Source of the DNA: Astragalus membranaceus
Lineage: Eukaryota; Streptophyta; Magnoliopsida; Fabales; Fabaceae
Assembly: GCA_039519185.1 (NCBI GenBank)
Contig: CM076847.1
Coordinates: forward strand, 1,054,001-1,118,000
Length of the DNA stretch: 64,000 bases
Direction of reading: 5' to 3'
Positions 29,620 through 42,093 of the stretch are shown in pieces. A program made the position numbers and the translations under genes. Under the pieces are notes generated by a model. That model did no database searches and was not told the DNA's origin. It worked only from the letters and a program-made list of their open reading frames with translations. The number at the start of each line of letters is the position of its first letter. Positions within the stretch are counted from its first letter, which is position 1.

Positions 29620-32600
29620 CACATGAGAGTCAAGCCTATTTAATTTGTTTGTGCAAAGTAATTATAAGGTACAATTTGGGTTTTTTGTTATTTTTTAGTG
29701 TTCCTATGCTCGCTTCACACACCACACATACACTGTGAGCACACACTGAGAGTTGGGCTTACACCTGAGCCTAAAAAAAACATAAGTTAGAACGAGGCTG
29801 TGTAGTGGTAGTCATTTTGGATGTACATCCTAGTGGCTACCATGAATTCCTCATCTAGAGTACGATTCTTCTCTGCGGGTATCCACATCTGGGATGTACA
29901 TCCTGGTGTGTTTACACTTCTAGAAGAGTACTTGACTCTAGAGACCTAAAATTTCCCTAGGTTATAGCTGCTAACCCAGTGACTATTCACAATAGAAGAC
30001 CTTAGATCTGTAGGGCCCAATAGCATAGGCTAACCAATTTAGGTCACAAAGGGAGCTACTCTACCTCTTACCTTATTTTCCATAAATAAACAAGAATATC
30101 TTTTTCCCATAAAAAACTTTTTGATTTAGAAAATCACTCATTTTTTTCTACAAAATTAAAAATCATATTGCATTTCATGCATAAAAAAAAACATAAAAAA
30201 AACACCTCATATTGCATTTCGTGCATGAAAGAGCAAAAAAAAATCATGTTGCATTTAGAAGTTCATTTCATGTAAAGACAAAACTAAAATTTAATCGATC
30301 TTTTTTTTCCGCGTGTCATTCATTTGCATTTTGCATTGCATATGTCCTTAGAATAATTGCATGTAGCGCACATTTCCATTTCATTGTCATTCATCATACT
30401 CATTTGTAAAAAATAAATATAAAAATCATTCATCATAAAAATTCCTCCATATTTCATTTTTTTTTCTTCGATGTATGTAAAAATCTTTGCATAAGTAAAT
30501 AAAAAAAATTATCATTGCCATTTGTAAATTTTCATAGCATATTCCCTTCAAAAAGGGCAATTGCATTGCATTTTTTTGCATAAAACAATGAAAAAAAATT
30601 ACAAAACAACACATGTTGCATTTTAGGGTGAATACTTGCATACATACCATGCATTTCATAACATGTTGGTCTCTTTGACTCCTTCTCATAAATTTTTTCT
30701 TTAAGAAAATAATTAAAAAGGAGTTTGAAATTTTTGTGCTTGTGTTCCAATCAAGCTTAGACTCGTGGAATTGGATCATTCGCTTAAGACTTGTTGGGAA
30801 AATTAATCATTAGAGGTGTAGAGAAATAATGCGAGAGGAAAGATATCATGGGGCACAATACTCGGGCATATTGGAAAAATGGGGACATAAGGTTGGTAAT
30901 TATGTTTTGCTCAAAAAGAGAAGGAAAAAGATGATTGTCATTAGCACTTCTTTAATCATGTAGTTCGAAACCAAGTTGACTTAGTTGAAGTTTTATGCTA
31001 ATGAATTTGCATGGATTTAAAAACTCATCTCAATCCTTTCTCCCCGTGTCCCCTTAAAACACCGACCCCTTTTGAGTTCTTGCCTCAAGTGATAGTTCTT
31101 TAGGCCCTTTTAGTTGCGTCATTCAGGGATGAACCGGTGAGCGAATATCGGATATCAAATGTCCATTTCCCAAAAAAAAAGCAAAGAAAAAAAAAACAAA
31201 AAAGAAATCAAAAGAAATGAAGAGCAAAGAATGTGTAAAAGAGTAGATGTTATTTCAAAATTAAAATTTTGCAAACGTGGAATCATGATTTCAAATGAAG
31301 AGTGGTCGTCTTTCTCTATCCCAAACAAAATATATCCCTTACCATCCCCTTTGAGCCTGTAACGTCCCTTCACTAAACCCTGGACAAGGATCGACACTAC
31401 AATAGAATTTAGTGCATTCAGTTTTCCAAAGTTATAGGGATGGTGGAAAAAGTTCAAAAGAAAAGAAAAAGAGAAAAATGAATAAAGCCCGCAAGACTGA
31501 AAGCAAGTATTGTCAGTCTTGGCAAAAATTAGGGCAAAAAAAAAAAAAAGAAAGAGTGATCAAAAAGCAGATGGGGTGAAAAAAAAAGTAATAAAAAAAA
31601 GTGAATGATATGAGGTCTGGGGAACACAATAGAAAGCTGAATGCACTAAAGATCCTTGATCCATTCCCATAACCCATAACCTAAAACCTTTCTTTGAGCC
31701 CTCTATTCATTTGTCTCCCATAGCATGTAACCCATACTCGCAAAACATTTCTTTGAACCTTCTACTCATTTCCTTTCCATAACCCATAATCCATGCCTGT
31801 AAAGCATTCCTTTAAGCCTCCCAATCAATCCATCCTGATAACCTGTTACTCATGCCCGTTCTTTCAACCTTCTAACCATCTTTCTTCCATAGCCCATAAC
31901 TCATGCCCGTAAGACGTTTCCTTGAGCATTCTAATCGTCTTTCTTTCATAACCCATAACCCATAGTCACATTACAAGCCTCCAAAATCCCACTCTGATTG
32001 ATGAATGATCGTTTTCATTTTCTTAATGTTAATTTTGAGATAAATCATTTGCTTCTTTTAAATTATTCTTTGCTCTAATAAAAAAGGAAGTGAAAAAAAA
32101 TCCCGCTAGATTGAAAACCCGAAAGGGCGGTCTAGGCAAAAATTAGGGAGAATAAAAGAAAAATAAAGCCCGCTAGACTGAAAACCTGCAAAGGCAGTCT
32201 AGGCAAAAATTAGGGCACAAAAGGGGAATGAGACTTACAATGAGAAGCTTATGTAGTTCACTGGGAAATTTCTTCTACTTGGGCCACACAATAGTGTACA
32301 TTTGGGCAACTTTGTGAAGGATAAGCTTGAGAGTCTCGAGAAAACCCCACACTGGGGCAAGTTTCGTAAGACCTTTAAAAGTCAAATGTTTCTTGTTACA
32401 TCAGGTAGTATTCTCTCAGGGCAATGTCTTTCACCATAATGAGGAAAAATCCTTACCATACCCTACATCCGTCAAGTGCACTCTTGTGAGCAACAACTTT
32501 CACCAGTACTGGGGCAAAACCTGTGTAAGACCCGTCATGAGTCAAAAGTTTCTTTTCCACACCTGAGCTGTTTGAAGCAAAATCTTTGCAGGTCCTTTCA

Positions 32601-33404
32601 CGAGTCAACCGTTGTTTGGTACACCTGTGTAGCCTTCTCTTGGGGCAATACCTTCTACTAACACCGGGGCAAAAGTGTTTGCATAACCGTGAGTTAGATT
32701 TTGCTTGCTACCTCTGGAAGTCTCCCCTATGGTAAAACTTGTTTTCAATACCCAGCCAATTCCCAGCAAGTCAGGCACCTCAAGTAAATGGAATCCCCAA
32801 TAAACTCGAGGTTGCCATAATACCTTTTTTCCCTACCATCCTGTGTCGCCTTTGTCTTTCCTATGTTTTCCCTCCAAAATACCCTCCACTTTCAAACCAA
32901 AAATCCAAACCCAAAAAGTTCCAGCTCTTAAATACCTGTGAATCCATGCATGCTCATTAAGTAATGCTTCAAAAATAGTCAACTTGGAATCAGTAATGTG
33001 ATTTAGAGAGCTAATGACAATCAAAAAAAGAAGAGAGAGAAGGTCAAATTTGAGGGTGATTTGCTTGAAAGGAGAGAAGTGGTCATAAAAAGAGAAAAAG
33101 GGCCTAAGCAAGTTAGCTGTGTTGAGGATAAACTTCCATATGAGGACAAGCTTGATTGGTTTCAAATAAAGCCTGCACAAAAAGAAAAAATTCTCAGTGA
33201 ATCCAACTTTCAAGACAAGTGCATCTTAATTTCAACTCAAGATCATGCATAATTCATGCATTTCATGTCATAGTCTGCATACATTTCATGTCCATCCATG
33301 CATTCCACTTCATGATTAGAATCATACATTTGTGTTCAGTACTTTGTAAATAAAGTAACAAAAAAAAGAGTCCTCCAAAGCAAGACGTGCATTGACACTG
33401 CTTT
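29620..33404 (+). other. Non-coding interior of the LARD-like element
   Basis: No protein domain recognised. It holds A-rich and purine-rich runs (31160-31230, 31520-31610) and about five imperfect 65-bp repeats built on CCCATAACCCATAA...TTTCTTTGA (31663-31975). Three copies of a word like CCCGCTAGATTGAAAA...GTCTAGGCAAAAATTAGGG are at about 31487, 32101 and 32168. A series of ACTGGGGCAA-type words runs through 32240-32720. Short open frames here are chance. Confidence 0.75.
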
Positions 33405-35570
33405 ACTTCTCATGCCGACGGTTCAGCCCTGGCATTCCCCTTCTCATCCTCGTGCTAACGGTTCAGCCCTGGCATTTGTCTTTTTAATTTTTTTGCTAAC
33501 GGTTCAGCCCTGGCGTTGTCGTTTAAATTTCGTGCTAACGGTTTAGCCCTGGCACAGCTTTACCTTTCATGCTAACGGTTCAGCCCTGGCATTTTCTTTT
33601 AGACTTTGTGCTAACGGTTCAGCCCGGGCACTGCTTTACCTTTCATGCTAACGGTTCAGCCCTGGCATTTGTCTTTTTAAATTTCTTGCTAACGGTTCAG
33701 CCCTGGCATTGTCTTTTAAATTTCGTGCTAACGGTTCATCCCTGGCACTGCTTTAATTTTCATGCTATCGGTCTCGCCCTGGCATTGTCTTTAATCTTCC
33801 TGCTATCGGTCTCGCCCTGGCATTGTCTTTAATTTTCCTGCTATCGGTCTCGCCCTGGCATTGTCTTTAATTTTCATGCTATCGGTCTCGCCCTGGCATT
33901 GTCTTTAATTTTCCTGCTATCGGTCTCGCCCTGGCATTGTGTTTAAAATTTTGTGCTATCGGTCTCGCCCTGGCATTGTCTTTAATTTTCATGCTACCGG
34001 TCTCGCCCTGGCATTGTCTTTAATTTTGTGCTATCGGTCTCGCCCTGGCATTGTCTTTAATTTTGTGCTATCGGTCTCGCCCTGGCATTGTCTTTAATTT
34101 TCATGCTATCGGTCTCGCCCTGGCATTGTCTTTAATTTTCATGCTATCGGTCTCGCCCTGGCATTGTCTTTAATTTTGTGCTATCGGTCTCGCCCTGGCA
34201 CTGTCTTTAATTTTCCTGCTATCGGTCTCGCCCTGGCATTGTCTTTAATTTTCATGCTATCGGTCTCGCCCTGGCATTGTCTTTAATTTGGTGCTATCGG
34301 TCCCGCCCTGGCATTGTCTTTAGTTTTCATGCTATCGGTCTCGCCCTGGCATTGTCTTTAATTTTGTGCTATCGGTCTCGCCCTGGCATTGTCTTTAGTT
34401 TTCATGCTATCGGTCTTGCCCTGGCATTGTCTTTAATTTTGTGCTATCGGTCTCGCCCTGGCATTGTCTTTAATTTTCATGCTATCGGTCTCACCCTGGC
34501 ATTGTCTTTAATTTTCATGCTATCGGTCTCGCCCTGGCATTGTCTTTAATTTTGTGCTATCGGTCTCGCCCTGGCATTGTCTTTAATTTTCTTGCTATCG
34601 GTCTCGCCCTGGCATTGTCTTTAATTTTGTGCTATCGGTCTCGCCCTGGCATTGTCTTTAATTTTCATGCTATCGGTCTCGCCCTGGCATTGTCTTTAAT
34701 TTTCATGCTATCGGTCTCGCCCTGGCATTGTCTTTAATTTTGTGCTATCGGTCTCGCCCTGGCACTGTCTTCAATTTTCCTGCTATCGGTCTCGCCCTGG
34801 CATTGTCTTTAATTTTCATGCTATCGGTCTCGCCCTGGCATTGTCTTTAATTTGGTGCTATCGGTCTCGCCCTGGCATTGTCTTTAATTTTGTGCTATCG
34901 GTCTCGCCCTGGCATTGTCTTTAATTTTCATGCTATCGGTCTCGCCCTGGCATTGTCTTTAATTTTCATGCTATCGGTCTCGCCCTGGCATTGTCTTTAA
35001 TTTTGTGCTATCGGTCTCGCCCTGGCACTGTCTTTAATTTTCCTGCTATCGGTCTCGCCCTGGCATTGTCTTTAATTTGGTGCTATCGGTCCCGCCCTGG
35101 CATTGTCTTTAGTTTTCATGCTATCGGTCTCGCCCTGGCATTGTCTTTAATTTTGTGCTATCGGTCTCGCCCTGGCATTGTCTTTAGTTTTCATGCTATC
35201 GGTCTCGCCCTGGCATTGTCTTTAATTTTGTGCTATCGGTCTCGCCCTGGCATTGTCTTTAATTTTCATGCTATCGGTCTCACCCTGGCATTGTCTTTAA
35301 TTTTCATGCTATCGGTCTCGCCCTGGCATTGTCTTTAATTTTGTGCTATCGGTCTCGCCCTGGCATTGTCTTTAATTTTCATGCTATCGGTCTCGCCCTG
35401 GCATTGTCTTTAATTTTGTGCTATCGGTCTCGCCCTGGCATTGTCTTTAATTTTGTGCTATCGGTCTCGCCCTGACATTGTCTTTGATTTTCATGCTACT
35501 AGTTTCGCCCTGACATTGTTTTGAAACTTCGTGCTATCGATTCAGCTCTGGCACTGTTTGTATTTCTTGT
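33405..35570 (+). repeat. 37-39-bp minisatellite inside the LARD-like element
   Basis: About 55 units. The first ~9 have the core TGCTAACGGTTCAGCCCTGG; the rest have TGCTATCGGTCTCGCCCTGG followed by CATTGTCTTTAATTTT and a 1-2-bp variable joint. A higher-order copy exists: the rare GGTCCCGCC variant and at least 260 following bases at 34289 recur at 35078, 789 bp later. The array ends about 150 bp before the 3' LTR. Confidence 0.97.
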
Positions 35571-35708
35571 TACCCATTTAACTTTAACAGTCAAAAGACA
35601 ATTGTGCATATTTCACCGATTAAAATTGAGGTTCATATCTGTACTTATTCCTTACTTTGATAAAACAAGAAAACATAGTTTTATGTATTATCTCGTAAGA
35701 AAGTAAGC

Positions 35709-35721
35709 ACAGAGGGGCAAC
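35709..35721 (+). promoter_or_regulatory. Polypurine tract of the LARD-like element
   Basis: ACAGAGGGGCAAC directly precedes the 3' LTR start TGTGAAC. Confidence 0.8.
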
Positions 35722-38292
35722 TGTGAACACCCAATTTTAACCGGTACATTTTTTTACTTTTTCAAAAAATCACAAAAATACGTTTTTCGCGTATATTTGA
35801 TTCCTAATCCCTCGAATAGGTCATTTTGCGCTAATTTACTAATTTTGCGTTATTATTACTTTTTTTAGTGGTTAAACAAAAATTAAAAAAATATATGCTA
35901 ATTCAAAAAATTACAAAGTAAATTTAATTTATTTTTCTTGTTGCAATATCTTTAATTAAAAAAAGAAAATAAAAAAAAATAAATAGATAAGAAATAATAC
36001 AAATTACAAAAGAAAATAAAAAAGGGGAGGTGCAATAAAAAAATTATTATTACAAAAAGTAGTCGCTTTTGGGTATTTTCGGGTCTTAGTTTTTAGCTAC
36101 TATGCGAAAGCAATTTCTCTCTCCTCGGACCTCGTTTTGACGATCCGAACGGTGAAAGTGGAGACAAATGTCCCACGAACCTGCTGTCAAAAAAACAAAG
36201 ATGATCCAACGGTTAACGAATTCGGAATCGCACCTTTACGGTGAGAGGTTTGAGAAAAACGGACCAAAAACTGCAGCTATTGCGAAGGCAATTTCTCTCT
36301 CCTCAGACCTCGTTTTGACGATCCGAACTGTGAAAGTGAAGATATATGTCTCACGAACCTACTGTCAAAAAACCAAGACGATCCAACGGTTAACGAATCC
36401 GGAATCGCGCTTTTACGGTGACAGGTTTGAGAAAAACGGGAATTGTGTTCTCTAAGTGGGAATTGTTTTCTCTATCTTGTTTTAGTCCCACATTGCTTGC
36501 AAGAAACAACAACCCTATAGAAATTGACTATAAAAGAGGTTGAGAGGTGAAGGTTTGGAGAGGAGGAGTCATTGGCAGATTAAGTGATCTTTTGGGCTAG
36601 CCTTTTGCGGTCCAGACACTAAAAGTCCGTCTTTGATTAGTTTGTAATTTTTTTGTTGAATCGGTTTTTTTCGGTTCTCAAAGCAGTCCGATTCGCAGTT
36701 GACTTGGTCAGACTGCTCGGTCCGGTTCGGCGTTCCTCGCGTTCATCAGCTTGAGGTTAGTTTTGTATTTATTTATTTATATCTATTTGTTTATTTATTT
36801 ATTTATTTATTTATGTACATATTTATTGATTTATTGATTATTTATTTATTTCTTTAGTTTTTTTTTTGTATATCTTTATTTTATGCTTGATATAAACCCT
36901 AGGGTAGAAGACTATTATTTTCTGTATATGTGTTTGTTTGTTTTGCAACTAGGGGGTATATTTAACATTTTGCTCCTACACACACTCCACTATCACACTT
37001 CTGCACACACGTGAGAATAGTCTTGTACCCGGACTGGAGAATAACCTAAGTTAGAACGAGACTGCGTAGTGATGGCCTACTGGATGTGCGTCCTGTTGGG
37101 TGGTCACGAAAGTCTCACCTAGAGTTTGGTCCCTCTTGAGAATGCTGGCACTCCTAATAGCTTGCCTATTGTTGTTGATCAGTGTTCTTAATTGGGGTCG
37201 TTGGCTCTAGGAACCTTATTTAGGGCTCTATAGAGCTACCTTTGAGAGGTTCACTTGATAGAAAAAGCCTTAGATCTATTCCCAGAGGGACCCCTCTAGG
37301 ACACAAAGGAGTTTAATACTTTTGCATTCAAGCAAACAATAATACAACTCCCTTTTTGCAAACTGCACCCCATTTTACTATTGCACCCTCTGTTTTCGTT
37401 TTTATTATTTCCTTTTACAAAAAACCTATAAAAATAAATAGATAAATATTTCATTTTCAAAAAAATATAAATAGGGGACTAAATCGACTGTACAGTCGGG
37501 TTAGTCAGCTTTTTAGGTTACTAATGAGCCGTTACGGATCATGTCCTAAAATCCCTATTTAAAACAAACAATTTCTAAATCAAAATAAACACAAACATAT
37601 TTCTTTCCATAAATCAAAAACTCCATTTTTCGAAAATAGGGGACTAAGCCGACTGTACAGACGGGTTAGTCAGTATTCTAGGATAAATGAACCGTACGGT
37701 TCAAGAGTCCTAAAATCCCTATTCAAATAAAATCAAACCAACACACATAAAATCATTTTCCAAAACTCCAAAAACTCTATTTTCTGAAAATAGGGGACTA
37801 AGCCGACTGTACAGACGGGTTAGTCAGCGTTCTAGGACGGATGAGCTGTACAGCTCAATAATCCTAAAACCCCTATATTAAAAAACATCAACCAACAAAA
37901 TTTTTCAGGAAGAACTACGTGACTTTTGAGTTCCTCATTGCACCGGAGGATACGTAGGAGCGGGGCTTCCCCGTCAAGTCAAAATTAAACTTTTCTAAAT
38001 TAGCCCTTATTATTCTCTACTATTTTATTTTTGGGTAAAACAAATAAATTCGTAATTTATATTTGCACAATCAGATTTAGGGTAACTGTCTTAGGACGGA
38101 TGTACTAGGGGTGTAGTGGAATTAAGTTTTCGCCCTTCCCTATGCATAACCGACTCCCGAATCCAACCTAGTTTACGCAGACCATTAATTTTAAGGTAGG
38201 TTTTTCTCAATTTTCCCTATTTAATAAATTGGGTGGCGACTCCCTGAAATATCGATTTTTGGGCCGTCTAAGTCGGGATCCCGGTCACGACA
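35722..38292 (+). repeat. 3' LTR of the LARD-like element
   Basis: 2571 bp, same length as the 5' LTR. Five differences seen: ACA/AAA near 36169, GAG/GAC near 36318, ACGG/ACTG near 36328, CGTG/CGCG near 36409 and GAA/GAG near 37527. Hairpin words recur at 37477-37506, 37642-37671 and 37796-37825. Confidence 0.95.
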
Positions 38293-39095
38293 CCTGAGTT
38301 TCAGCAAGGTTGAGGGAGAAGGATGACCCTCGCAATCGTCCTCTTTGATCAGTGGTGGTGGTTCAGGTGGTGGCCGGAGCACCAACGCCAAAGGAACAGA
38401 GGTGGCAGGAGATCGCGGCAAAAGTTTTCCGGTGAGGGATCGTGGGCCAAGGAGGAGGAGATGGAGCAGCTCCCTAGATGGAGTGGACGCGGTGAGCAGC
38501 AGATCCTCAAAGACGGCGGCGGTTGGGCGGAGAAGAGCATGAACCAGTTGATCAGAGACAAGTTTGATGGGATGGGGTTTTGGTGGGTGGCGGTGGTGGA
38601 ATCAGGCTTCAGATAGAGCAAGGAAAGAGGGGTTGGTTTTTGGTGGGTGGTGGTGGCGGTGGACTGTTGGTAGTTGGGTTTGGTTGACGGTGTGACTTAC
38701 GACCGCGACAAGAGAAAAGGAAGGCCCCAACCGGTGGGGGGGGGGGGGGGAGAGAACCTCCATGGTGGAGGGGCAAGCCTCCATGGTGGAGGGGAGAGCC
38801 TCCAAGGAGGAGGGGCAAGCCTCCACTAACCTTAGGGTTGGGAGGAGAGAAAAGGATTTTAGAGAGAAATTGGAGCTTCTCTCTCATCCTTTCAGAAACC
38901 TGGGTTCCACTTCCCCTTAGGTAGACATCATATCATTGCATGTAAACTACCCTAGGAGAAGCTCTAGTGATAAGAGTTGGTATACCCATAGAGGTGGATA
39001 TACAAACAATCGAGGCTTCAAAGGGTACGTTTTCCTGTATTATAGTAAAATCAATTCACTATGGTGGTTTTGTTGAAAACTACCCTAGTGAAGCT

Positions 39096-39275
39096 CTAGT
39101 GAACTCAGTTTACGCAGTTCACTATAGGTCTGTAAAACTACTGAAATTCATAACATATAGTACACCGAGTTCACTATAGTTCTAGTGAACTCTGTTTACT
39201 TGAACTGTCATGAACTCGGTTCACTATAGGTTCTGGGTTTTAATTTTACAGGTCTATAGTGAACTCAGTTTACTG
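39096..39275. repeat. Small foldback with TTCACTATAGG arms
   Basis: GTTCACTATAGGTCTGTAAA (39117-39136) is inverted as TTTACAGGTCTATAGTGAAC near 39247-39266, with further AGTGAACTC words between. No target duplication identified. Confidence 0.6.
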
Positions 39276-39841
39276 GGGGTATTTGTGTCATTAAAATTTA
39301 TTTTTTATCATTTGAGGGTGTAAATAGCCAATATGGAGGTGGAGATAGATTCAGCCAAAATTTAATTTTTTGATTGGCTAAATTGCATTTTTGGTCCTTT
39401 ACTTTTGACCAAAAATTTTCATTTTGACCCTTTATCTTTTTTCCCCCAATTTGGTCCTTTATCTTTCATATTTGTGTCTGTTTGGTCCTTTATCTTTTCT
39501 TTTCTCAATTTGGTCCTTTATCTTTCGTATCTGTTTCTATTTGGTCCTTTAAAACAAAAACACAGAAAAATTAAGAACACTCTATATGTGTCCAAGAACA
39601 CCAATAACACTTCGATTTCTTGTTTCTTGAATAACTCATGCAATACGCCACCAAATTGAATGAATTTGGACTCTAACTTGAATAAAATTTCGCAAGAAAT
39701 TCAATGGAACCAAAATTAAGCTCGGAAAAGTGCTTCTTCGCAAAATCACTTCTAGAACTGAAATCACTTTTAGAAACAAACGCGAATGAAAGTTTATGTC
39801 TTTCACATTGTTCTCGAATTTACATTGTTTTCATTGAAACA

Positions 39842-41224
39842 CTGGTACTTTACCCGTGCATCAGCACGGATGATACTGTATTTGTTATAATTTTCTATGA
39901 ATCTATAAATACTTTGAAATTTGTAAATTTAATTAAAGAAAAAGGAAAAACTCAATAAAAAGCCTATATTTCAAATTGCTTAAAATATGTGTGTTGCAAA
40001 AAGTAAAAAGAAAGTCAGTATCTTCTTCTAATCTTAATAACGAAGTAAAAATCAGCAAAAAAGAAACTGAGATCTAATATAAAATATGCACCCCCGTTCT
40101 TTCTCCCGTTGTCGCTCCCCATTGCCGCTCTCCATTGCGTCTCTCGTTGCCTCTCCTGTTGCCGATCCCGTTGTCAGTCTCTCGTTGTCGCTCTCGTTGC
40201 CTCCCCCCGTTGTAGATCCCATTGTCAGTCTCTCGTTCCCGCTCCCTTTGCTTCTTGTTGCCTCCCCCGTTGCCGCTGCCATTATTAATCTGTCGTTGCC
40301 GCTATCGTTGGCACTTGTTTATATTGTTTATTTAAAATTTCAGATAGTGGTTAAATTTTTGTTGACAATTGTTAGTGGTTGGCAGTTTTTGTTGACAATT
40401 CAGTAGATTATAGTAAACAGTAAATTCTAGATTATTTAATATTAATTTAATCATTTTAATTAAATTATTAGATTATTAAAAAAAGTTATTTTGCGATTTT
40501 TGATAGTGGTTAAGTTTTTTTTGTTACAATTTTTAGTGGTTAAATTGATTGGCTTTAGTAGTTTCAGTAGATTATAATAAATAGTAAATCTTAGATTATT
40601 TAATATTAATTAAATCATTTTAAATTAATTATTGATTTTTTAAAAAAAATTGATTTTGGAATTTTTGTTAGCGGTATGGTTTTTTTATTATAATTGTTAG
40701 TGGTTAAATTGATCGGTTTCAGTAGTTTTAGTAGATTATAATAAATAGTTAGTCCTAGGTCATTTAATATTAATTAAGTCATTTTAAATTAATTATTGAT
40801 TTTTTTTTAAAAAATGATTTTGGAATTTTTCTTAGCGGTATTATTTTTTTACAATTGTTAGTGGTTAAATTGATTGGTTTTAGTAGTTTGAGTATATTTA
40901 TTGTTTTTCGGAAAAAAAAAGAAGAGTAAAAGGGAGATGAAGAAAAAAAAAGATGAAATGAGATTAGATAATGTGATATAAAAGAGAGTTGCATAATTTG
41001 AGAAGTTGGAGTTTAAAAATATAGTGAGAAGAAAAAGTATTTGGAATAAAAGATGTGGGGACCACAAGTTTTGGAAAATGTGAGATTGAAAGAGAGAGAA
41101 AAGTGGAATTAAAAAGTAAAAAATTAAGGTAAAAGATACAATTGCCCACAAAAGTGGTGATGTGTCAAAAAACTAAAATGTCCAAAATTTTATTTATGCT
41201 TGCATTTGATTTTAATATAGTGGA
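39842..41224 (-). mobile_element. Non-autonomous Helitron 1
   Basis: Read on the minus strand it starts TCCACTATATTAAAATC and ends with hairpin CCGTGCTGATGCACGG, a 7-nt spacer and CCAG, inserted between A and T. CCAG is a variant of the usual CTRR end. Contains about four 160-bp tandem units (AGTGGTTAAATTGATTGG at 40533, 40699 and 40860) and a minisatellite at 40086-40310. No Rep/helicase. Confidence 0.7.
40086..40310. repeat. CGTTGCCGCTCCC minisatellite in Helitron 1
   Basis: About 15 degenerate units of CGTTG(C/T)C(G/A/T)CTCC(C/A). The same motif in inverse sits in Helitron 4 at 57285-57435, at a similar distance from its 3' terminus. Confidence 0.85.
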
Positions 41225-42093
41225 TTTTGCTATAGTTCACTTTTTGCACTCAATACAAGTTAAACGCAATTGGTTGAAAAAAGAGCAAATAAGAGTCAAA
41301 ACATGTTTTATAGACGTGTATTGCTTTTTCAGTGTTTGCATTCTAAGTGTTTTTTTGAACAAAATATTTGTCATATTCTGATTTATTTGTTGAATTTCAA
41401 GCATTTTAGGCTCAAGAATCGTTTAATTTGGTGCTTTATAGCAAAATCACCATTGTTGAGATTGAAAGTTTTTTGACCTTCAAATTTAAGATTTCGGTTC
41501 CCGAAGTGATTTTGCCAGTGATTTTGCGCATAAGCACTCTTTGGAGCTTAACTTTGGTTCCATTGAATGTCTTGCGAAATTTTATTCAAGTTAGAGCCTA
41601 ATTTAATTTAATTTTGCCGTATTGCATGAGTTATTCAAGAAACATGAAATTGATGTGTTCTTGTGTTCTTGGTGTTCTTGAACACATTCATAGTGTTCTT
41701 CATTTTATTTGTTAAAGATAAATGACCGAAGTGAAAAAAAAAACATAAAAGACCAAAGTGACAAAAAAAAATAACCAAACTAAAACTTTGGTTAAAAATA
41801 AATGAGAAAAAGTGCAATTTAGCCTATTTAATTTTAAAAAAAGCATTTCGTTCGCAGCTACGCTATACATAGCGAGAAACCTCTTCGTGAAATTCCACGA
41901 CCTTTATAATTACGTCTTATATAAAAATATAGTAGTGCTATATACCACGAAGACAATTCTCGTGGAATCCACGAACATGTTAAAATAGGTTACCAAAGAT
42001 TATTCTTTAGGGAAATGCTTTTTATTACTAGACGAAAAGTACGGACTGTGTAATATGACTTTTTCTCATTCAGTGCTCTATTTTTTAATAAAA

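Larger units (their letters stand above)
27029..38292 (+). mobile_element. Non-coding LTR retrotransposon derivative (LARD-like)
   Basis: 11,264 bp with two 2571-bp LTRs and a 5-bp target duplication CCTGA (27024-27028, 38293-38297). A primer-binding site follows the left LTR and a polypurine tract precedes the right one, so orientation is plus. The 6.1-kb interior has no gag, protease, RT, RNase H or integrase similarity in any frame. The LTRs differ at only about five positions, so it moved very recently, presumably using proteins from another element. The primer site resembles that of Ogre/Tat elements (recalled, not checked). Confidence 0.93.
13923..38918 (-). pseudogene. Poly(A)-tailed retrocopy, split by two LTR retrotransposons
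   Basis: Three minus-strand blocks (38918-38298, 27028-26571, 14158-13923), about 1.3 kb in total, are bounded by a 19-bp direct repeat AGGTAGACATCATATCATT (13904-13922, 38919-38937). A T-run on the left (13921-13929) is the poly(A) tail read on the minus strand. Those are hallmarks of LINE-mediated retroposition. Counting one copy of each LTR-element target site, an open frame runs from 38601 to TAA at 13951-13949, 972 nt or 324 codons, staying in register across both insertions. Internal pieces include LSERLSYYHLASFSQAIR and NWIKRKTAEFQS. I do not recognise the family. The 5' block has a TGA at 38604-38602 and low-complexity sequence with a 14-G run near 38740; the true start is unclear. 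Alternatives: a retrogene, a processed pseudogene, or a non-autonomous non-LTR element. Confidence 0.7.
39376..41824. mobile_element. Long-TIR foldback (Mutator-like), interrupted by a Helitron
   Basis: The left arm from GGCTAAATTGCATTTTTGG (39376-39800) is inverted in the right arm ending ...AAAAAGTGCAATTTAGCC (41400-41824); the arms share GAATAACTCATGCAATACG, ATTTCGCAAGA and CCAATAACAC-type blocks. Nine-bp flanks TTTTTGATT and TATTTAATT agree at seven positions, compatible with an old Mutator-like duplication. A partial third end with the same flank is at 44450-44740. No coding capacity. Confidence 0.65.

Noticed and set aside
33569..35338. Repetitive open frames (YRSRPGIVF-type peptides)
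   Set aside because: They arise from translating the minisatellite; the frame shifts with each 37/38-bp unit change and there is no gene context.
33405..35570. CRISPR-like array of short direct repeats
   Set aside because: Units are contiguous 37-39-bp tandem copies with near-identical joints, no unique spacers, and lie inside a plant LTR element.
38221..38616. Independent plus-strand genes over the retrocopy 5' block
   Set aside because: The frames are antisense shadows of GC-rich retrocopy sequence and begin partly in the LTR.
40086..40406. Ser/Pro/Leu-rich 106-residue frame
   Set aside because: Product of the Helitron minisatellite; not conserved as protein in Helitron 4.
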